Shown here: positions 1 through 10,917 of the stretch, piece by piece
Numbering within the stretch: the first letter of the stretch is position 1
How the letters are laid out: every line of letters begins with the position of its first letter
Assembly (NCBI GenBank): GCA_036435485.1
Contig: CM071596.1
Coordinates: forward strand, 136,673,001-136,737,000
Source of the DNA: Saposhnikovia divaricata
Taxonomy: Eukaryota; Streptophyta; Magnoliopsida; Apiales; Apiaceae
Reading direction: 5' to 3'
DNA: 64,000 nucleotides
Notes under the pieces: generated by a model
What the model was told of the DNA's origin: nothing
Database searches by the model: none
Seen by the model: only the letters and a program-made list of their open reading frames with translations
Made by a program: the position numbers and the translations under genes

Positions 1-2
1 GT

Positions 3-725
3 CTTTTGCCTAATGCGGCGGATGGGAATATGTTGGAGAATATTCTGGAGAGACGTTGGGAGCAGATCTGTGAGGTTCCGGAGCCTGTTCCGATGACGGT
101 GGTTCGCGAGTTCTATGCGAACGCTAGTGTGGAGAGGAATGGGATTAGCCAGGTTCGTGGGTTCCGTGTGGATTATCAGCCGCCTACTATTCGGCGTGTT
201 CTTGGGCTTCCTGCTCCTAGGAGGGGTCAAGAGGATTGGTCGGGGAGGACTCGGGATGTTGTGGATCTTCAGATGGTTATTCAGAGGTTGTGTGTGCCTG
301 GTACAGAGTGGCGTTTGAGGAGAGGCACTACTGAGCCTACTTCGTTTTTGTCGACGGCTCTGAACAGATATGGGCGTACCTGGCACTTGTTCATTTGTGC
401 CAATCTCATCCCTACGAGGCATTCGAATGAGGTCACAGTTGAGAGGGCTATCCTCTTGTATGCTATCTGTAGCAGAGAATATGTGGATGTGGGCAATTTG
501 ATCCATCAGGGGATTATGCGTTTTCTGCAAGGTAGTACCACTGCAACGATGCCTTATGGTTCGATCATTGCTAGGTTGGCTAGAGATTGTGGTGCTCGTT
601 GGTTAGTAGAGGAGGTTGTGCAGCAGCCACAGGAGGCGCTGGATCATCAAAGTATTCGGAGGTTGGTTGAGTGGAATGGTGGTGAGCCGGACTGGTGGGG
701 TCTTGGTTATGTAGTAGAGCAGCAA

Positions 726-758
<33 letters not shown>

Positions 759-1007
759 CAGCAGGAGGAGGAGCCTCAGGGAGGAGGTTCTTTTATTACT
801 CAGAGACAGTATAGGCGGTTGACGAGGCGTATCGATGCGGTGCACGATATGCAGGCAGGTTTTGCAGCAGATTTTACTCAGTTTGCACAGGCGTTGGGCA
901 CGGCTTTTCGTGCGAGTGGAGTGGACGTGACTTTTCCGTCCTTTGGAGCTGGCGCTGTCTATCCGCCACCGGACACTCCCGATGGGAGTGGTTCGGACGA
1001 CGAGTAG
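3..1007 (+). CDS. Plant transposon-protein-domain ORF of a gypsy element, 3' part
   Basis: The frame is open to the left edge of the window, so the true start is missing; about 334 codons remain. The N-terminal ~220 residues carry the pattern of the putative plant transposon protein domain (Pfam Transposase_32 type), with VREFYANA near residue 35, VRGFRVDY, and RRVLGLP near residue 65. Such proteins accompany Athila/Tat gypsy elements and their biochemical role is not established. A run of about 16 glutamines (717-764) followed by EEE and a Gly-rich stretch divides this domain from a ~85-residue tail that ends in acidic GSDDE. No frameshift interrupts it, so this part may still be translatable. 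It precedes a long non-coding tail and the LTR, as in intact family members. Confidence 0.72.
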
Positions 1008-2490
1008 GTATGCCTTGCACACTTGTTATTCTTACTTTCAATGGGGGCATTGAAAATTTTTAAGTTGGGGGTGGGGATACAAGGTGCATTTGTATATTTT
1101 TATGTGTGCATGTTAGAAGCATATTTGTATGTTAGCATGTTTGCATGTTAGTTAGAGCATTTTGTTTTTTTTTCTTATGTATGCCATATAGAACATTCTG
1201 TTATTGTGGTATTTATGTTCATATTAGTTGCATTACATGCATTTTTCATGATCCCTTAGAATGAGCTGATGCCATGAGGTAGGTAGATGTTGATGTGGGT
1301 GTGAAAAGGATGAACAGAGGGCTGATCTTAAATTTTGATGAAATTGACGTGCATGTTTCATGAACAAAAATTTTACACAGTCTCGTCGTTTGCTCTTAGG
1401 CTAGGTTGAGTCATGCTTGTTTGAATTTAGGATTTAATCACTTGTTTATCGATAGAATTTGCTTTATTCCCTTGATGATTAAGGAACACCAAAATATAAG
1501 TTTGGGGGAAAGCAGGAATTTCATGCTAATGTGTTTGTGTTTGTTGGCTAGGTGTCAAATGGCTAGTAGCCGGCTCATGTTTATGAGTAGTCTACGGTTG
1601 GAATTGAGAATTCTCGTTCCAGATTCCATGTGCGAAATTTTTAAAAAAAAAAAAAAATCAGAAAAAAAATCAGAAAAAAAGGAAAAAAATAGAAAAAATT
1701 CAAGAAAAAGAAAAAAAAATGAGAAAAAAAAGAAGAAAAAAAAATGAGTGTTTGTGAGAGTGTGAGTTTGCAGAATTGATCAGGGTGAGCTCTTTAATAC
1801 TCGAGCAATTAAGTTCTTGGGGGACTTTGTGCCTAGTGACCTAAGGCTTTTATAGTCTGGGATCCACTAACCCAACGCTTGCTACATGGGTATTATTGTA
1901 TAAGCCTTTAGGGGTCTCATCCATTGCACGATCAAATAAGCATGTGTGTTGTGTATATATTGTGTCTGTGTCGTAATAAAGCATGAATTTCTGTCTACTT
2001 TAGAGGAGTATGGAGGTGTATTTGAAGTGATCTTGAGTTTAACGATCATTCTATTTATAAACCTGTGATTGTCTTGGAAAAGAATATGTACGATTTTGAT
2101 CCGGTTTTGGGAGTATATCTGTCGAGCATCGCACACACGCACGTTCTGATCATGTATTGTTAGTATACCGGAATTTAGTCGAGCTCTGTTTGGATTGATT
2201 GCATTCATTGAGATGTTTGCTTGCTAAGTGGTGTTGGTTAGTTTGAGGGGATCCTTTGTATTCATATTTAGTTGCATTCATGCATTGCATTGTTTGTGTC
2301 GTTTGTGTCAGTTGGATTTTGTGGGTACATTCACTATAGGCCCTCACGAGACCTTACTCATCCACTAGGGCTGCCTAGGGGTTTAAAGGGCTTGTTGCAT
2401 ATGCCAAATGCAACCGTGATCACCTACGGAAGTGGTACTAGTTAGTTGTACATGATTTGTCTGTTTATGCTTGAGGACAAGCATCGGTTT
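1008..2490 (+). other. Non-coding 3' domain of the gypsy element
   Basis: There is no credible gene here. It holds two extra polypurine-like motifs that resemble the true one at the LTR: AAGTTGGGGGTGGGG around 1063-1077 and AAGTTTGGGGGAAAG around 1499-1513. It also holds an almost pure A/G block from about 1639 to 1745. TTGAGGACAAGCATCGG at about 2470 lies directly upstream of the final tract, as is common in Athila/Tat tails. A short frame over the A-rich block (1406-1747) is low-complexity lysine and is not a gene. Confidence 0.65.
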
Positions 2491-2503
2491 AAGTTTGGGG
2501 GTG
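2491..2503 (+). promoter_or_regulatory. Polypurine tract (plus-strand primer) of the gypsy element
   Basis: AAGTTTGGGGGTG lies immediately before the TGATGAG start of the LTR. Its position and composition fit the primer for plus-strand DNA synthesis in plant gypsy elements. Confidence 0.8.
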
Positions 2504-2714
2504 TGATGAGTGGGTATTTTATTCACTTAAAACGTTTCCATTTGGCTTAAAACGAATGTTTGTACTCGAGTTGTGGTATTTTTGATCTCTTTTAAGGGTA
2601 TTGTGCATGAATGTTAATCACAGGTGTTCAAGGAATGCAGCGAAGCAATCGGAGAGCAATTTGGAGTTGTAATGAAGAAATAAGGAAAAAATTCAGTTGT
2701 TGAGCAGAAGTTAG

Positions 2715-2820
2715 GGCGCGGCAGCGCCGTGTTTGTACTGGAGTGTGGCGCGGCAGCGCTGGGATATCTGAAGAGGCGCGGTAGCGCCGCGTAGAAGCTG
2801 TTGGATGGCGCGGTATCGCC
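2715..2820 (+). repeat. Four-copy GGCGCGGYAGCGCC array in the LTR U3
   Basis: Four 14 bp GC-rich near-palindromes start at 2715, 2747, 2775 and 2807 (GGCGCGGCAGCGCC, then variants with single changes). They are spaced 28-32 bp apart and end about 90 bp upstream of the TATA box. Their position suggests enhancer sites or a CpG-rich silencing target; this is inference. Confidence 0.8.
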
Positions 2821-2909
2821 AGCTCGTCTGAGGGAAAATCCTGTTTTGCTGATTTTTCGAGAAAAAAGTCCAAAATTGAATTCCTTTCGAATTTCTTGCA
2901 CCTGGAGGC

Positions 2910-2919
2910 CTATATAAAG
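2910..2919 (+). promoter_or_regulatory. TATA box of the gypsy LTR
   Basis: CTATATAAAG in the middle of the LTR is followed at 2927-2935 by AAACCCTAG, a telobox-like leader motif. This is the likely core promoter of the element. Confidence 0.6.
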
Positions 2920-4219
2920 GAAGAAAAACCCTAGAATAGTAGAGGTCTGACCACGTATTGTATTTACGGAGTTTTGAAGCACGAAGAAGCGAGGAAGAAG
3001 ATAGTTTTCAATTTATTCTTGTATTCTTCCTAGTTTGTGGATGCTTGGTTTGGGTGTATTCTATAGAACCCTTGTTATTTATTTAAATCATTATTCGTTT
3101 TCTTCTATTATGTTTACATTGGAACCCATGGTGACGATTAGTTTGATTATGAACTAATTCGTTGTCATGGGGTTTTAGCGGATTTATTCATGAAGTTTAT
3201 TTGTTGAATCTTCTCGATGCCTATAGTGTGATTGATGTGATATCCTATCATGGTTGATTTAATTCGTTATAGGAGAGTAGCTAACTCTTGTAATTGTGTG
3301 TTAATTCTTATTGAAGCGAAAGTGGATATAGGAGTTTAGAACTTGCCATGCTAGCATAGGTTTATGCGTGAGAATATCATTCATAATTAGTGTCGTAACT
3401 TTAACCGTTTTATGACGACTATGTGATCAATTGAATGCTTGTACTTCAACCATTATGTTCAATCTTTATAGACATATGAAGATTAGGCATAATTGGGAGA
3501 CTAAGTGATTTCTATCTATTGTGGATATTATTTAGGATGGTATTTGTGCAACGAAAGTTGGCTTATATCAGTTTTGTGTATTTGATCAGGTATTAACAAA
3601 TCACATGAAAAGGCTAGAGAAGTGGAGGCTATAGATGGATTGTTTAATGAAGTTAAAATCCCATGTTCTATTCGCATAAGTAATTCGACATAATTCTTGT
3701 TCAAGTAGTTGATAATTAGTTATAAACCTTAGAGTAATTGTAGTGATAAACAAAAATCCAATTATTAATTTGTCGTAGCATCGAATAATAATCATACATT
3801 GGTGAGTGAATTAACTAGACAATACAACGAGTCCCTGTAGGAACGAATCTTATTTGCTATCTATATTACTTGAGATCACGTGCACTTGCGTGTTGAGTTT
3901 GGTCGTAACAAGGTACTACTGAGAATTTTCTTTTGTGTTTTTATGTTGTTTACATGGTCATATGACGTTTGATTAACGAGATTAGACGGTAGGGGTATAT
4001 CATAAAATGACATAATAGTAGAGTGGTAAGTATTTGGTGTACCATTTGGAAAAGTCAATACTACGAAGGTACCATTGAGAATTTCCAAATTTTTTTTAAA
4101 ACATATATTTAGCTTATGAATGGGTAAATATTGAATAAAATGTGCGTTAATGTATATAGGTTATTCGTTATAACCCGTCAAATTTATAACAACTACTTAA
4201 TTCGTCATTTTTCTAATTC

Positions 4220-4452
4220 AGATCTATATCGGATACAATATTTTGAGTCATAATCGGTTCGGATAATTTTTTATTCAATTTTGATCGGTTCCATATCATA
4301 ATCGGGTCTAGTATTTCGGTTAAATTTTCGGTTCGGGTATGTTTCGGATAAGATGAAATTAGTTTCGGATAATTATCGGATTTTCCAATTCGGATATAAA
4401 CTGGGATTCGATTCCATGAATTCAGTTATTCGGATCCAAACCCATTTTGCCA
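4220..4452 (+). repeat. Degenerate CGGTTCGG / TTCGGAT repeats
   Basis: At least ten variants of (A/T)TCGG(A/T)T and CGGTTCGG occur within 230 bp, ending with AACCCATTTTGCCAGGTCTA. Blocks like this are common in the non-coding ends of plant repeats. I cannot assign it to a named transposon. Confidence 0.45.
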
Positions 4453-5350
4453 GGTCTAGTGCCAACCAATGAAAAAACTATAAAGAAATGAGAGGAATGG
4501 AGGGAGTACCATATTAATATATATAATTATATAATTATTTTTAATTTTTATATGTTATTAGTTTACATATCAAATTGTTGTTAAAAATTAATATATACAA
4601 GATTTTACAATTTTAATTTAATATTTGTATTATGTCTTGAATTCTTAAAATTTGATTTGAACGATATTACAGCCCACGTGAAATTAACAAAATAATTTTT
4701 AATTTAGTGATGATTTAATAATTATTTTCCAATTAGAACTACACAAAAACAAAAGAAAGAAGAAATAGACGATTTTCTACATTGAAAATTCTATTCAATT
4801 TATGAAATCTGCTTATATTTCATTTTGATTTTCAAAACACCCTTCTTTAAAATTATTTAAAGATAGTTCCACTAACTACCAAATACAGCTTTAATAATAA
4901 ATGTAAGAGAAATTTTGTTCAAAATTTTGGTAATCGGTAGTCTAAACCGCTAGATCTAAACGAATAAATATAAACCGCTAGATCTTAAAATAAATAGATA
5001 AAAACCGTTGTATCTAGCATAAAAAAATATTTTATATTTTAATATGTAAACTAAAAAGTGTATGTATATTGAAATATGAAAAAGTGTATGTCAATGATTT
5101 GAATCGTATATAATTAGGTTTTCTAAATTGAATAAGATTATCAATGTAGATCTTCTACACTGAATAAGATTATTGCAAAAATTCGTTATTGTATTTTTCC
5201 TTGAGATTTTGAGTGTTTTCATTTGGATAATAATTATTAAAATATCAATAAACTAAAGATAATTTTATGAGTTTCGTGTGGGCTATAAAATCATTTGGAT
5301 AACGACTCTATCTTCTGATGTGGACAATAGCAGCGAAATATCTCCCCTGT

Positions 5351-5370
5351 CTATATAAATAAATTAGGGT
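5351..5370 (+). promoter_or_regulatory. Possible core promoter of the GRF pseudogene
   Basis: CTATATAAAT is followed by ATTAGGGTT, a reverse telobox often found near plant transcription starts, about 80-90 bp upstream of the ATG at 5444. Its placement is reasonable, but there is no transcript evidence. Confidence 0.35.
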
Positions 5371-5443
5371 TCTTACACCAAAATAAATAGAAATCAAAAC
5401 CTAGTGAATAGTATTTCAATACTTCCACAAATTTCATCTTATT

Positions 5444-5905
5444 ATGTCAACATGTCAAAGCCTTATAGCTAAAAGTACATGCAGTTCTTCTTCTCTTCCG
5501 TCCGTGAGGAAAGCGGAGCATAAAAATTATTTTTATGGGAGACGAGCTAGAGTTTATACTTCTTGGACTCTAAAAAAATCCTAAAAGACGATTTTACACA
5601 TATGCTACACCTAAGGTATTTTTACCAATTATTTTAAATGTTGGCGTAAATGATATTAATTTATGAAATATCAAAGTTAATGTAGGAATGTGAAGGATGC
5701 CATTTTTTCGAGTAGTTTGAAGGTGATTTTGCTAATAGAGCCCTGATCACTCACTTAATCCACGGGAGAATTTTTTGGAGGAAAAGCTAAAACTTGTTGA
5801 AGAAAACCTTGCAGAAAGTGTTGACAAAAAGAAGGCACTGAAGATGGAAAAAAAACCTAGCTAATTGAAGCAAATATGAAGTTGAAAGTTGATAAGAATC
5901 GGATG
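5444..5905 (+). pseudogene. Decayed GRF-type zinc-finger / coiled-coil protein gene
   Basis: A frame from the ATG at 5444 reaches RRARVYTSWTLKK and stops at 5582-5584. One base off frame, the sequence reads NPKRRFYT, so together they match the plant zf-GRF core (CG..A...TSWT..NPGRRFY.C) broken by a one-base shift. Two expected cysteines read as tyrosine. A second block at about 5695-5720 reads GCHFFE followed by a stop where a tryptophan is expected. A third (about 5770-5850) encodes the helical, charged LEEKLKLVEENLAESVDKKK stretch expected of the C-terminal coiled coil, ending in stops. Such proteins are small plant proteins of unclear function, often repeat-associated. The LTR fragment D begins at 5907, immediately downstream. 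Confidence 0.6.
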
Positions 5906-5906
5906 A

Positions 5907-6498
5907 TATAACGCCCTAGAAAATCACGTAATTTTTATGTGTTTATTTAATATTAAATGTGAATTATAATGTGTGAATATTGTTATGAAGGTAAAGTATG
6001 TGTGATATCATGTTTATGTGATCGTATAATGATTTATGTGTATTGCATATGCTCGCGTAATTTTATTTGTATTTTTTAGCATTAAAATTTATTTTGAACA
6101 TGCATTTTTAAATTTCTGATATTTTTATAAAATCATTAGAGTAGTTTAAAATTATGAAATCTTTCGTGTTACCATCTTTATGACATTATTTAGTTTTTAA
6201 AATTATTGGGAGAATTATTTTGTGTGTGTAAGTATTTTAAAATGATTTTAAGAGTTTTATTGCATTTAAAGAGTATTTATTTTTAAAATCCATATTTAAT
6301 TCATTTTTGATCTTAAAAATATTTTAAAAATATGGTAATGTTGGTAATTTCCTAAATTTTATTTAGAATTTTTAAAATTATTTTTCTACAATTTTTCTAT
6401 TTAATTTCGATTTTAAATTGATTAAAAATTAGTTTTTAAAAGGTATTCAGCAATTATGAATTTACAAAAATACCCCTGGCTCTATAATTAAACACCGC
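5907..6498 (+). repeat. LTR fragment D, left part (TATAACGCCC-type gypsy LTR)
   Basis: It begins TATAACGCCCTAGAAAAT, the same start as the LTRs of elements B and C, and stays similar to C over the first several hundred bases (for example TTTATTTAATATTAAATG). Element A inserted at 6498, duplicating ACCGC. The LTR resumes at 16465. Confidence 0.75.
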
Positions 6499-7483
6499 TG
6501 TAAGATCCCGGATTATTTTAGGATTTATTATTATTATTTTATTATTATTATTTTTATTGTTTTAATTATGTTAATTAGTATTTAAAGTATGGAATTGGAT
6601 TTGAGAATATCGTTGTGGAGTTCAACGATATTTAGTATCGAGTTTATATGAGTATATATGGATTTATGTGTGCCAATGTGTGTCCCAATATTTTTATTTG
6701 TATTTTAGTGATTTAAAAATATTTAAATCTAGTATAATTGATCTTCAAAAATATTTATTTAATTATCGGAGGGCTTAAAAATCATGAAATCTTTTGTAAA
6801 ATTATCTTTATATATTTATTGAGTTTTTAAAAGTGTTGGGTGGATTAATTTGGGTGTTTTAGTATTTTATAATGATTTTAAGAGTTTTATTGTATTTAAA
6901 GGATTAAAACTTTGAAAATTCATATTTAATTCATTTTTGATCCGAAAAATACATTAAAAATATGTGGGTGCTCATAATTTTATATTCTTTAATTTTAAAA
7001 GTGAAAATTTTAATTTTCACAATTTTTCTATTTAATTCCTATTTGTGAAATATATTCATTAGTTTTAAAATCAAATATGAGGTGTAGTAATGTTTATTGT
7101 TATTGGGCCAAGCCCAATAAGTTAGTAGTTAGAGCCCAGCAGTTAGAATGTTCAGGAGAAGTCGGGAGAGGAGGAGAAAAACGCAGAAAAGAAAGAAAAG
7201 AGAAGAAAAAAGAAATGGTGGGAGAGAAATTAGAGGAGAGAAGAAAAGAGATTAAAGAGAGAAATCAATGGGGAGTGTATGTATACATATATGTATACGC
7301 GTGTGTGTGTTGTGTGTGTTGGAGAGGAGGTGCCGCGCGGGGAGAGGGGAGAGAGTCCGACGAAGGACTGTGCAGCAGGAGTGGTGGCGGCGCCCCACCG
7401 CGCGGTGGCGGCGACCGGCGGTGGTGGTGGTCGTGGATCGCGGTAGCAGCGGTGGGGGAGGATAGAGACCAGTGGTGGTGTTG

Positions 7484-7485
<2 letters not shown>

Positions 7486-7527
<42 letters not shown>
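7486..7527 (+). repeat. (AG)n microsatellite in element A LTR
   Basis: About 21 AG units. The 3' LTR copy (13044-13077) has about 17, and this length change explains most of the LTR size difference. The LTRs of B and C carry a CT tract at a comparable distance from their starts. Confidence 0.95.
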
Positions 7528-7532
<5 letters not shown>

Positions 7533-9310
7533 GGAGAGAGAGAGATATTCGGGGGAGATTTCGGATCGGGAAAGGTATAAATTTTATACCTTATTTATTT
7601 ATTTACTTCGTTTTATTTTCCGATGTAAATTGTTAATTCCTCATTTAGATTAATTATTGTGATTGTAGTAATTTAATTGTGATATAATTATGTAGTTGAT
7701 GTAATTTAATTAGTTTCAATTGCAATATCATTGTTGTATTCCCATGATTAATTCGGAGAATAAAATTATTTAGTATCGAGGTGGTTAATTATATTTGTGG
7801 CATGTATTTCGAGTTGGAAATATGTTTTGATGATTATTGGTGGTTAAGTATTATGAGTACGATAAAGTATTCGGATTTAGTAATTATTAATTTTCGAATT
7901 GTTGGTTGTTAATTATAATATGTAGAGGTTATACTATCTTGCTAGCTATAAATGTTAAGTACTAATTGCTAGTTGTTTATGGCCATCGATAAATGTTTAC
8001 GTGCTAAGTGCTATAAGTCGAGTCAATTACTTGGTATTTGTTTACAATTGGTCAAATGATTATCAATAACGGTTTTGGGATTAATTCTGAGTCCGAAAAT
8101 ATATTCGGATTAGTAATTGTTGTTTGTAAAATCATTAATTTCTACTTGATATTACCGAATGTAATATGTTAAGAGTTTATTTGGTCTTAATAATTCTAAG
8201 TGGTTTATGTGAGTTAAATATTATAAGTCAAGTTATATTATCCGTTGAATGCTATACCAGTCCAATTCTTGGTGGTGAGTTGTATGTGGTCAATTGGTGA
8301 CGATTAAGTAATTGTATAATTGGCTATGTGCTAAATGGTATAAATCAAGTTATAGTATATGTTGAAAGTATAAGTGCCAACTACGTGGTGTTGGCTTAAA
8401 TGTGGATAAACGTAGTTTACTTTTCTTAAGTGTTGAGGTGCCGCATGTCTGGGCGGGTAAATTTCTTTATGTGATTAGTTGCCGCATGTCTGGGCGGGTA
8501 CTTTTTATTATTTGTTTATTTTATGTTGCTGCAAGTTGAGGCAGCTTTATTTTTATAAAAGCAGGGATGAATTGCTTTGAGGGGCTGTGCCCATAGTCCG
8601 ATAAACGAATACTACATGCCGAAATTTTCTGAAAATCCCCTGCGTTTTAAAGTTATTTAAATTATTTGATTTTAAGATTTAAAGGCATGAGGTGTATGAG
8701 TATTTAAGTACGTATGTGATAATTATGTGGTGTGGGTATATATATTTATGTATGTATTGCTTTGTGAGTTATAAGTAATTAGCTATCGATTGGATTGTTT
8801 ATGTACTAAATAGTACTTTACTATTATTTCAAGTATGATTAGGGATTCGATATGGAGCCAGTGCTCATGTTGACGGTTTATTGAAGAAGATGCATGCGTG
8901 ATCGAATAAAGACCGAGATTAAGTATCGAATCGACGCGTGGAATCGAGGCAAGTGTACTAACCCTCGCTTATCGTTCAAGCGAGATAAATATGTTTCTAT
9001 TCAGTATAAGTATCCCTTCAAATTCTTATTGCTTTTGTCATTTTCCTTCAGATTATTGTTAAGGAAATGTTTTATTCAAGTATTCTGTTTATATAGTATC
9101 TCAAAGTTTTATTGCTAGTATTATCCTTTCTTAAGTATTGTCAGTAATATTCTGTTAAAGCTTTTGCTAGTATTGCTTCCTAAAATGATTTAATAAATTA
9201 AAGATGATTTTAAAATTTCCTTATACTGGGCTGGTCTTTTGCCAGTGAGTATAAAGGACTGAAAAGTGTAATGTTTTAAGTATTAATAAGATTGTTTAAA
9301 GAACGGAGAA

Positions 9311-9426
9311 GCGTAAGAGGCTAGGGTGGTCCTAGTCCAGCACTTTCGTTTAGCGTAAGAGGCTAGGGTGGTCCTAGTCCAGCACCTTTGTTTAGCGTAA
9401 GAGGCTAGGGTGGTCCTAGTCCAGCA
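9311..9426 (+). repeat. Three tandem 42 bp hairpin repeats in element A LTR
   Basis: Units start at 9311, 9353 and 9395 with GCGTAAGAGGCTAGGGTGGT followed by CCTAGTCCAGCA. Each unit has an inverted repeat CTAGG / CCTAG around a five-base loop. The 3' LTR repeats them at 14861-14976. Related units occur in B and C with compensating stem changes. Confidence 0.92.
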
Positions 9427-10380
9427 TTAAAGGCCAATGTGTTGCCTCAATGGGAACCCAGTTTCAAATGAATGGAGACTTTACGTGGCTGATCACCCGT
9501 ATTGTCCGTAATCATAAGATAAATAAAATCAATTTAAATGTTTTAAAAAGTTTTACGGAAAGTATGTTTTATTTGATGAAATGGTTTTTAAAGAGATGAA
9601 TGTGTTGATTAGATATATCTGTTTTACACGGTTTATTGGACATGAATGTTTTGATAAGATATACCTGTTTTACTATAAATGATTATCGGTTTAGAAATTT
9701 GCATATATCTGAGTTAGTTGTTGTCTATATGATAAAAGTTGAAACCCCAGTAAAATATTGAGATTAAGGATAGATAGAAGTTTTCCAGTTATTCCCTTCA
9801 CAAGTAACATTGTACGTGAAAGTGGAGTAAGAATGATTGGGGGATTCTTGATATTCTTTCTCTCAAAGTTTTATCTGGGGCAGAGATGGTTAGTAATAAA
9901 TAGAAGAGTAGTTTTATATTTTGCTGGGTGAAAACTAATTCACGGTTATTACGGTCACTGTGGCATGTGTTGCGCAGCGATAGTGAGAACCGAGAATGAT
10001 TTGAGATCTTCTTAGTAATTCAAACTCATGATTGTCAGGCCGGTTAGGCAGCTAGGTATGCAAATGCTTAGCGACATGAATGAGATTTGAGTAACTGAGA
10101 ATTTCTTGGAGACTTCGTTAAAGTGTTAGATAAAGTATTTTTGCAAGTTTTAAAAGTATTGAATCTAGTATTACGACCCTTCTCAGTTATTAATCTTGAT
10201 TTTGAGTTATAAAGGTTTTAAATGATATTAACCTCTTGTTAAAGTTAAGAATCCAGATTTCAATTATAGTATTGGTTATAAATTGGTGAGTATTTCTTCG
10301 CTCATGTTTATCGTGCCTATTTCTCGAATTGCAACTATTGCATTCTTGTTTAATCCAGTTCAGTTTTATATATATATAAC

Positions 10381-10433
10381 TTGCTGAGCATTCTTTGGCT
10401 CACACTTGCTGTTTTTATAATCTAACTTTTCAG
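10381..10433 (+). promoter_or_regulatory. 3'-splice-site-like module in element A LTR
   Basis: TTGCTGAGCATTCTTTGGCT, then CACACTTGCT and a T-rich run ending in CAG at 10431-10433. The same order (TTGCTGAGC, GGCTCAC, CTTGCT, pyrimidines, AG) recurs in the LTRs of B and C and more loosely in H. A donor-like AAAG/GTATAA is at 7574, so a ~2.9 kb intron is possible. The 3' LTR copy ends in TAG, which keeps the AG. Confidence 0.5.
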
Positions 10434-10917
10434 TAAACTAGTTGGCGAGAATTAGCCTGCACAGTTCAGAAAGTGGAGAGAAGAAGCAGGATGCAGTTGT
10501 GAAGCTGACGTGGATCACGGTAGTTAGATTTGTAATTGATTTGTTGTATGTAAATATTTTTTAGTAGTGATATTATGTATTTGATTAGTTGGCCTGGTAT
10601 ACTTCTATTCGAAGTTATATCAGTGATTTAGGTCTGTATTAAGTTTTGTAATTAAAGTTGTATTTAAGTTGGTTTTGGGTTTTTCTTGTTTCTAGAACTG
10701 TAACCTAAGATCCTGAGTTAGGAGTTGGGGTCAAAGAGCTGTTGATTGAGTTTATTTTTTTATTTCAGTTTTATTTTGATTTTCAGATTTTGAGTTTAGT
10801 ATCCAGCAGGTTTATGTTGTATTTACGAATACATCATGGCCAATTTTTGTTAGAATTATTGAGTTTGTTAGCGTGACGCCCAAATCTACTGACCCCGGAT
10901 TTGGGGGCGTTACAAGT

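Larger units (their letters stand above)
1..3910 (+). mobile_element. Truncated Ty3/gypsy (Athila/Tat-like) LTR retrotransposon, 3' end
   Basis: This is the downstream end of a large gypsy-type element: the end of a reading frame (to 1007), about 1.5 kb of non-coding tail, a polypurine tract at 2491-2503 and one LTR at 2504-3910. The LTR begins TGATGAG directly after the tract and ends GTCGTAACA. This combination of a frame with the plant transposon-protein domain, a long non-coding tail and an AAGTTTGGGGGTG tract is typical of Athila/Tat elements. The 5' part lies outside the window, so the matching target duplication cannot be checked. No pol domain is visible, so the clade is an inference. 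Confidence 0.8.
2504..3910 (+). repeat. LTR of the Athila/Tat-like element (1,407 bp)
   Basis: It starts TGATGAG after the polypurine tract and ends GTCGTAACA, so it has canonical TG...CA ends. It contains a four-copy GC-rich palindrome array (2715-2820), a TATA box near 2910 and an AAACCCTAG motif just downstream. The end block (CACGTGCACTTGCGTG, then TCGTAACA) is typical of this LTR class. Sequence after 3910 is unrelated. Confidence 0.8.
3911..5443. other. AT-rich flank of the gypsy element, no gene seen
   Basis: This is sequence outside recognised elements. A short direct repeat (GGTAC-TACTGAGAATTTTC at 3912 and GGTACCATTGAGAATTTCC at about 4067) lies close to the LTR junction. A CGGTTCGGAT-rich block sits at 4220-4452. 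The rest is AT-rich without convincing frames. A TATA-like CTATATAAAT at 5351 lies 93 bp before the GRF pseudogene start. Confidence 0.5.
6499..10914 (+). repeat. Element A 5' LTR (4,416 bp)
   Basis: Canonical TG...CA ends. In order it holds: an AT-rich start; an (AG)n microsatellite (7486-7527); a donor-like AAAG/GTATAA at 7574; two copies of TGCCGCATGTCTGGGCGGGTA near 8441 and 8490; a module shared with B and C (8589-8644); a three-copy 42 bp repeat (9311-9426); a GGCCAATGTGTTGCCT block near 9432; and a 3'-splice-site-like block (10381-10433). Open frames at 7077-7580 and 8894-9118 are low-complexity or unsupported. Confidence 0.93.

Noticed and set aside
1406..1747. 113-codon frame ending in a lysine-rich tail
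   Set aside because: The tail is an A/G tract in the non-coding end of a gypsy element; no domain is visible.
7077..7580. 167-codon frame in element A LTR, repeated at 12635-13186
   Set aside because: It runs through the (AG)n microsatellite and GGT-rich sequence, has no domain, and its conservation in two copies only reflects the near-identical LTRs.
8894..9118. 74-codon frame, identical at 14444-14668
   Set aside because: Identity is due to LTR duplication; composition is AT-driven and no homologous frame is seen in the LTRs of B or C.
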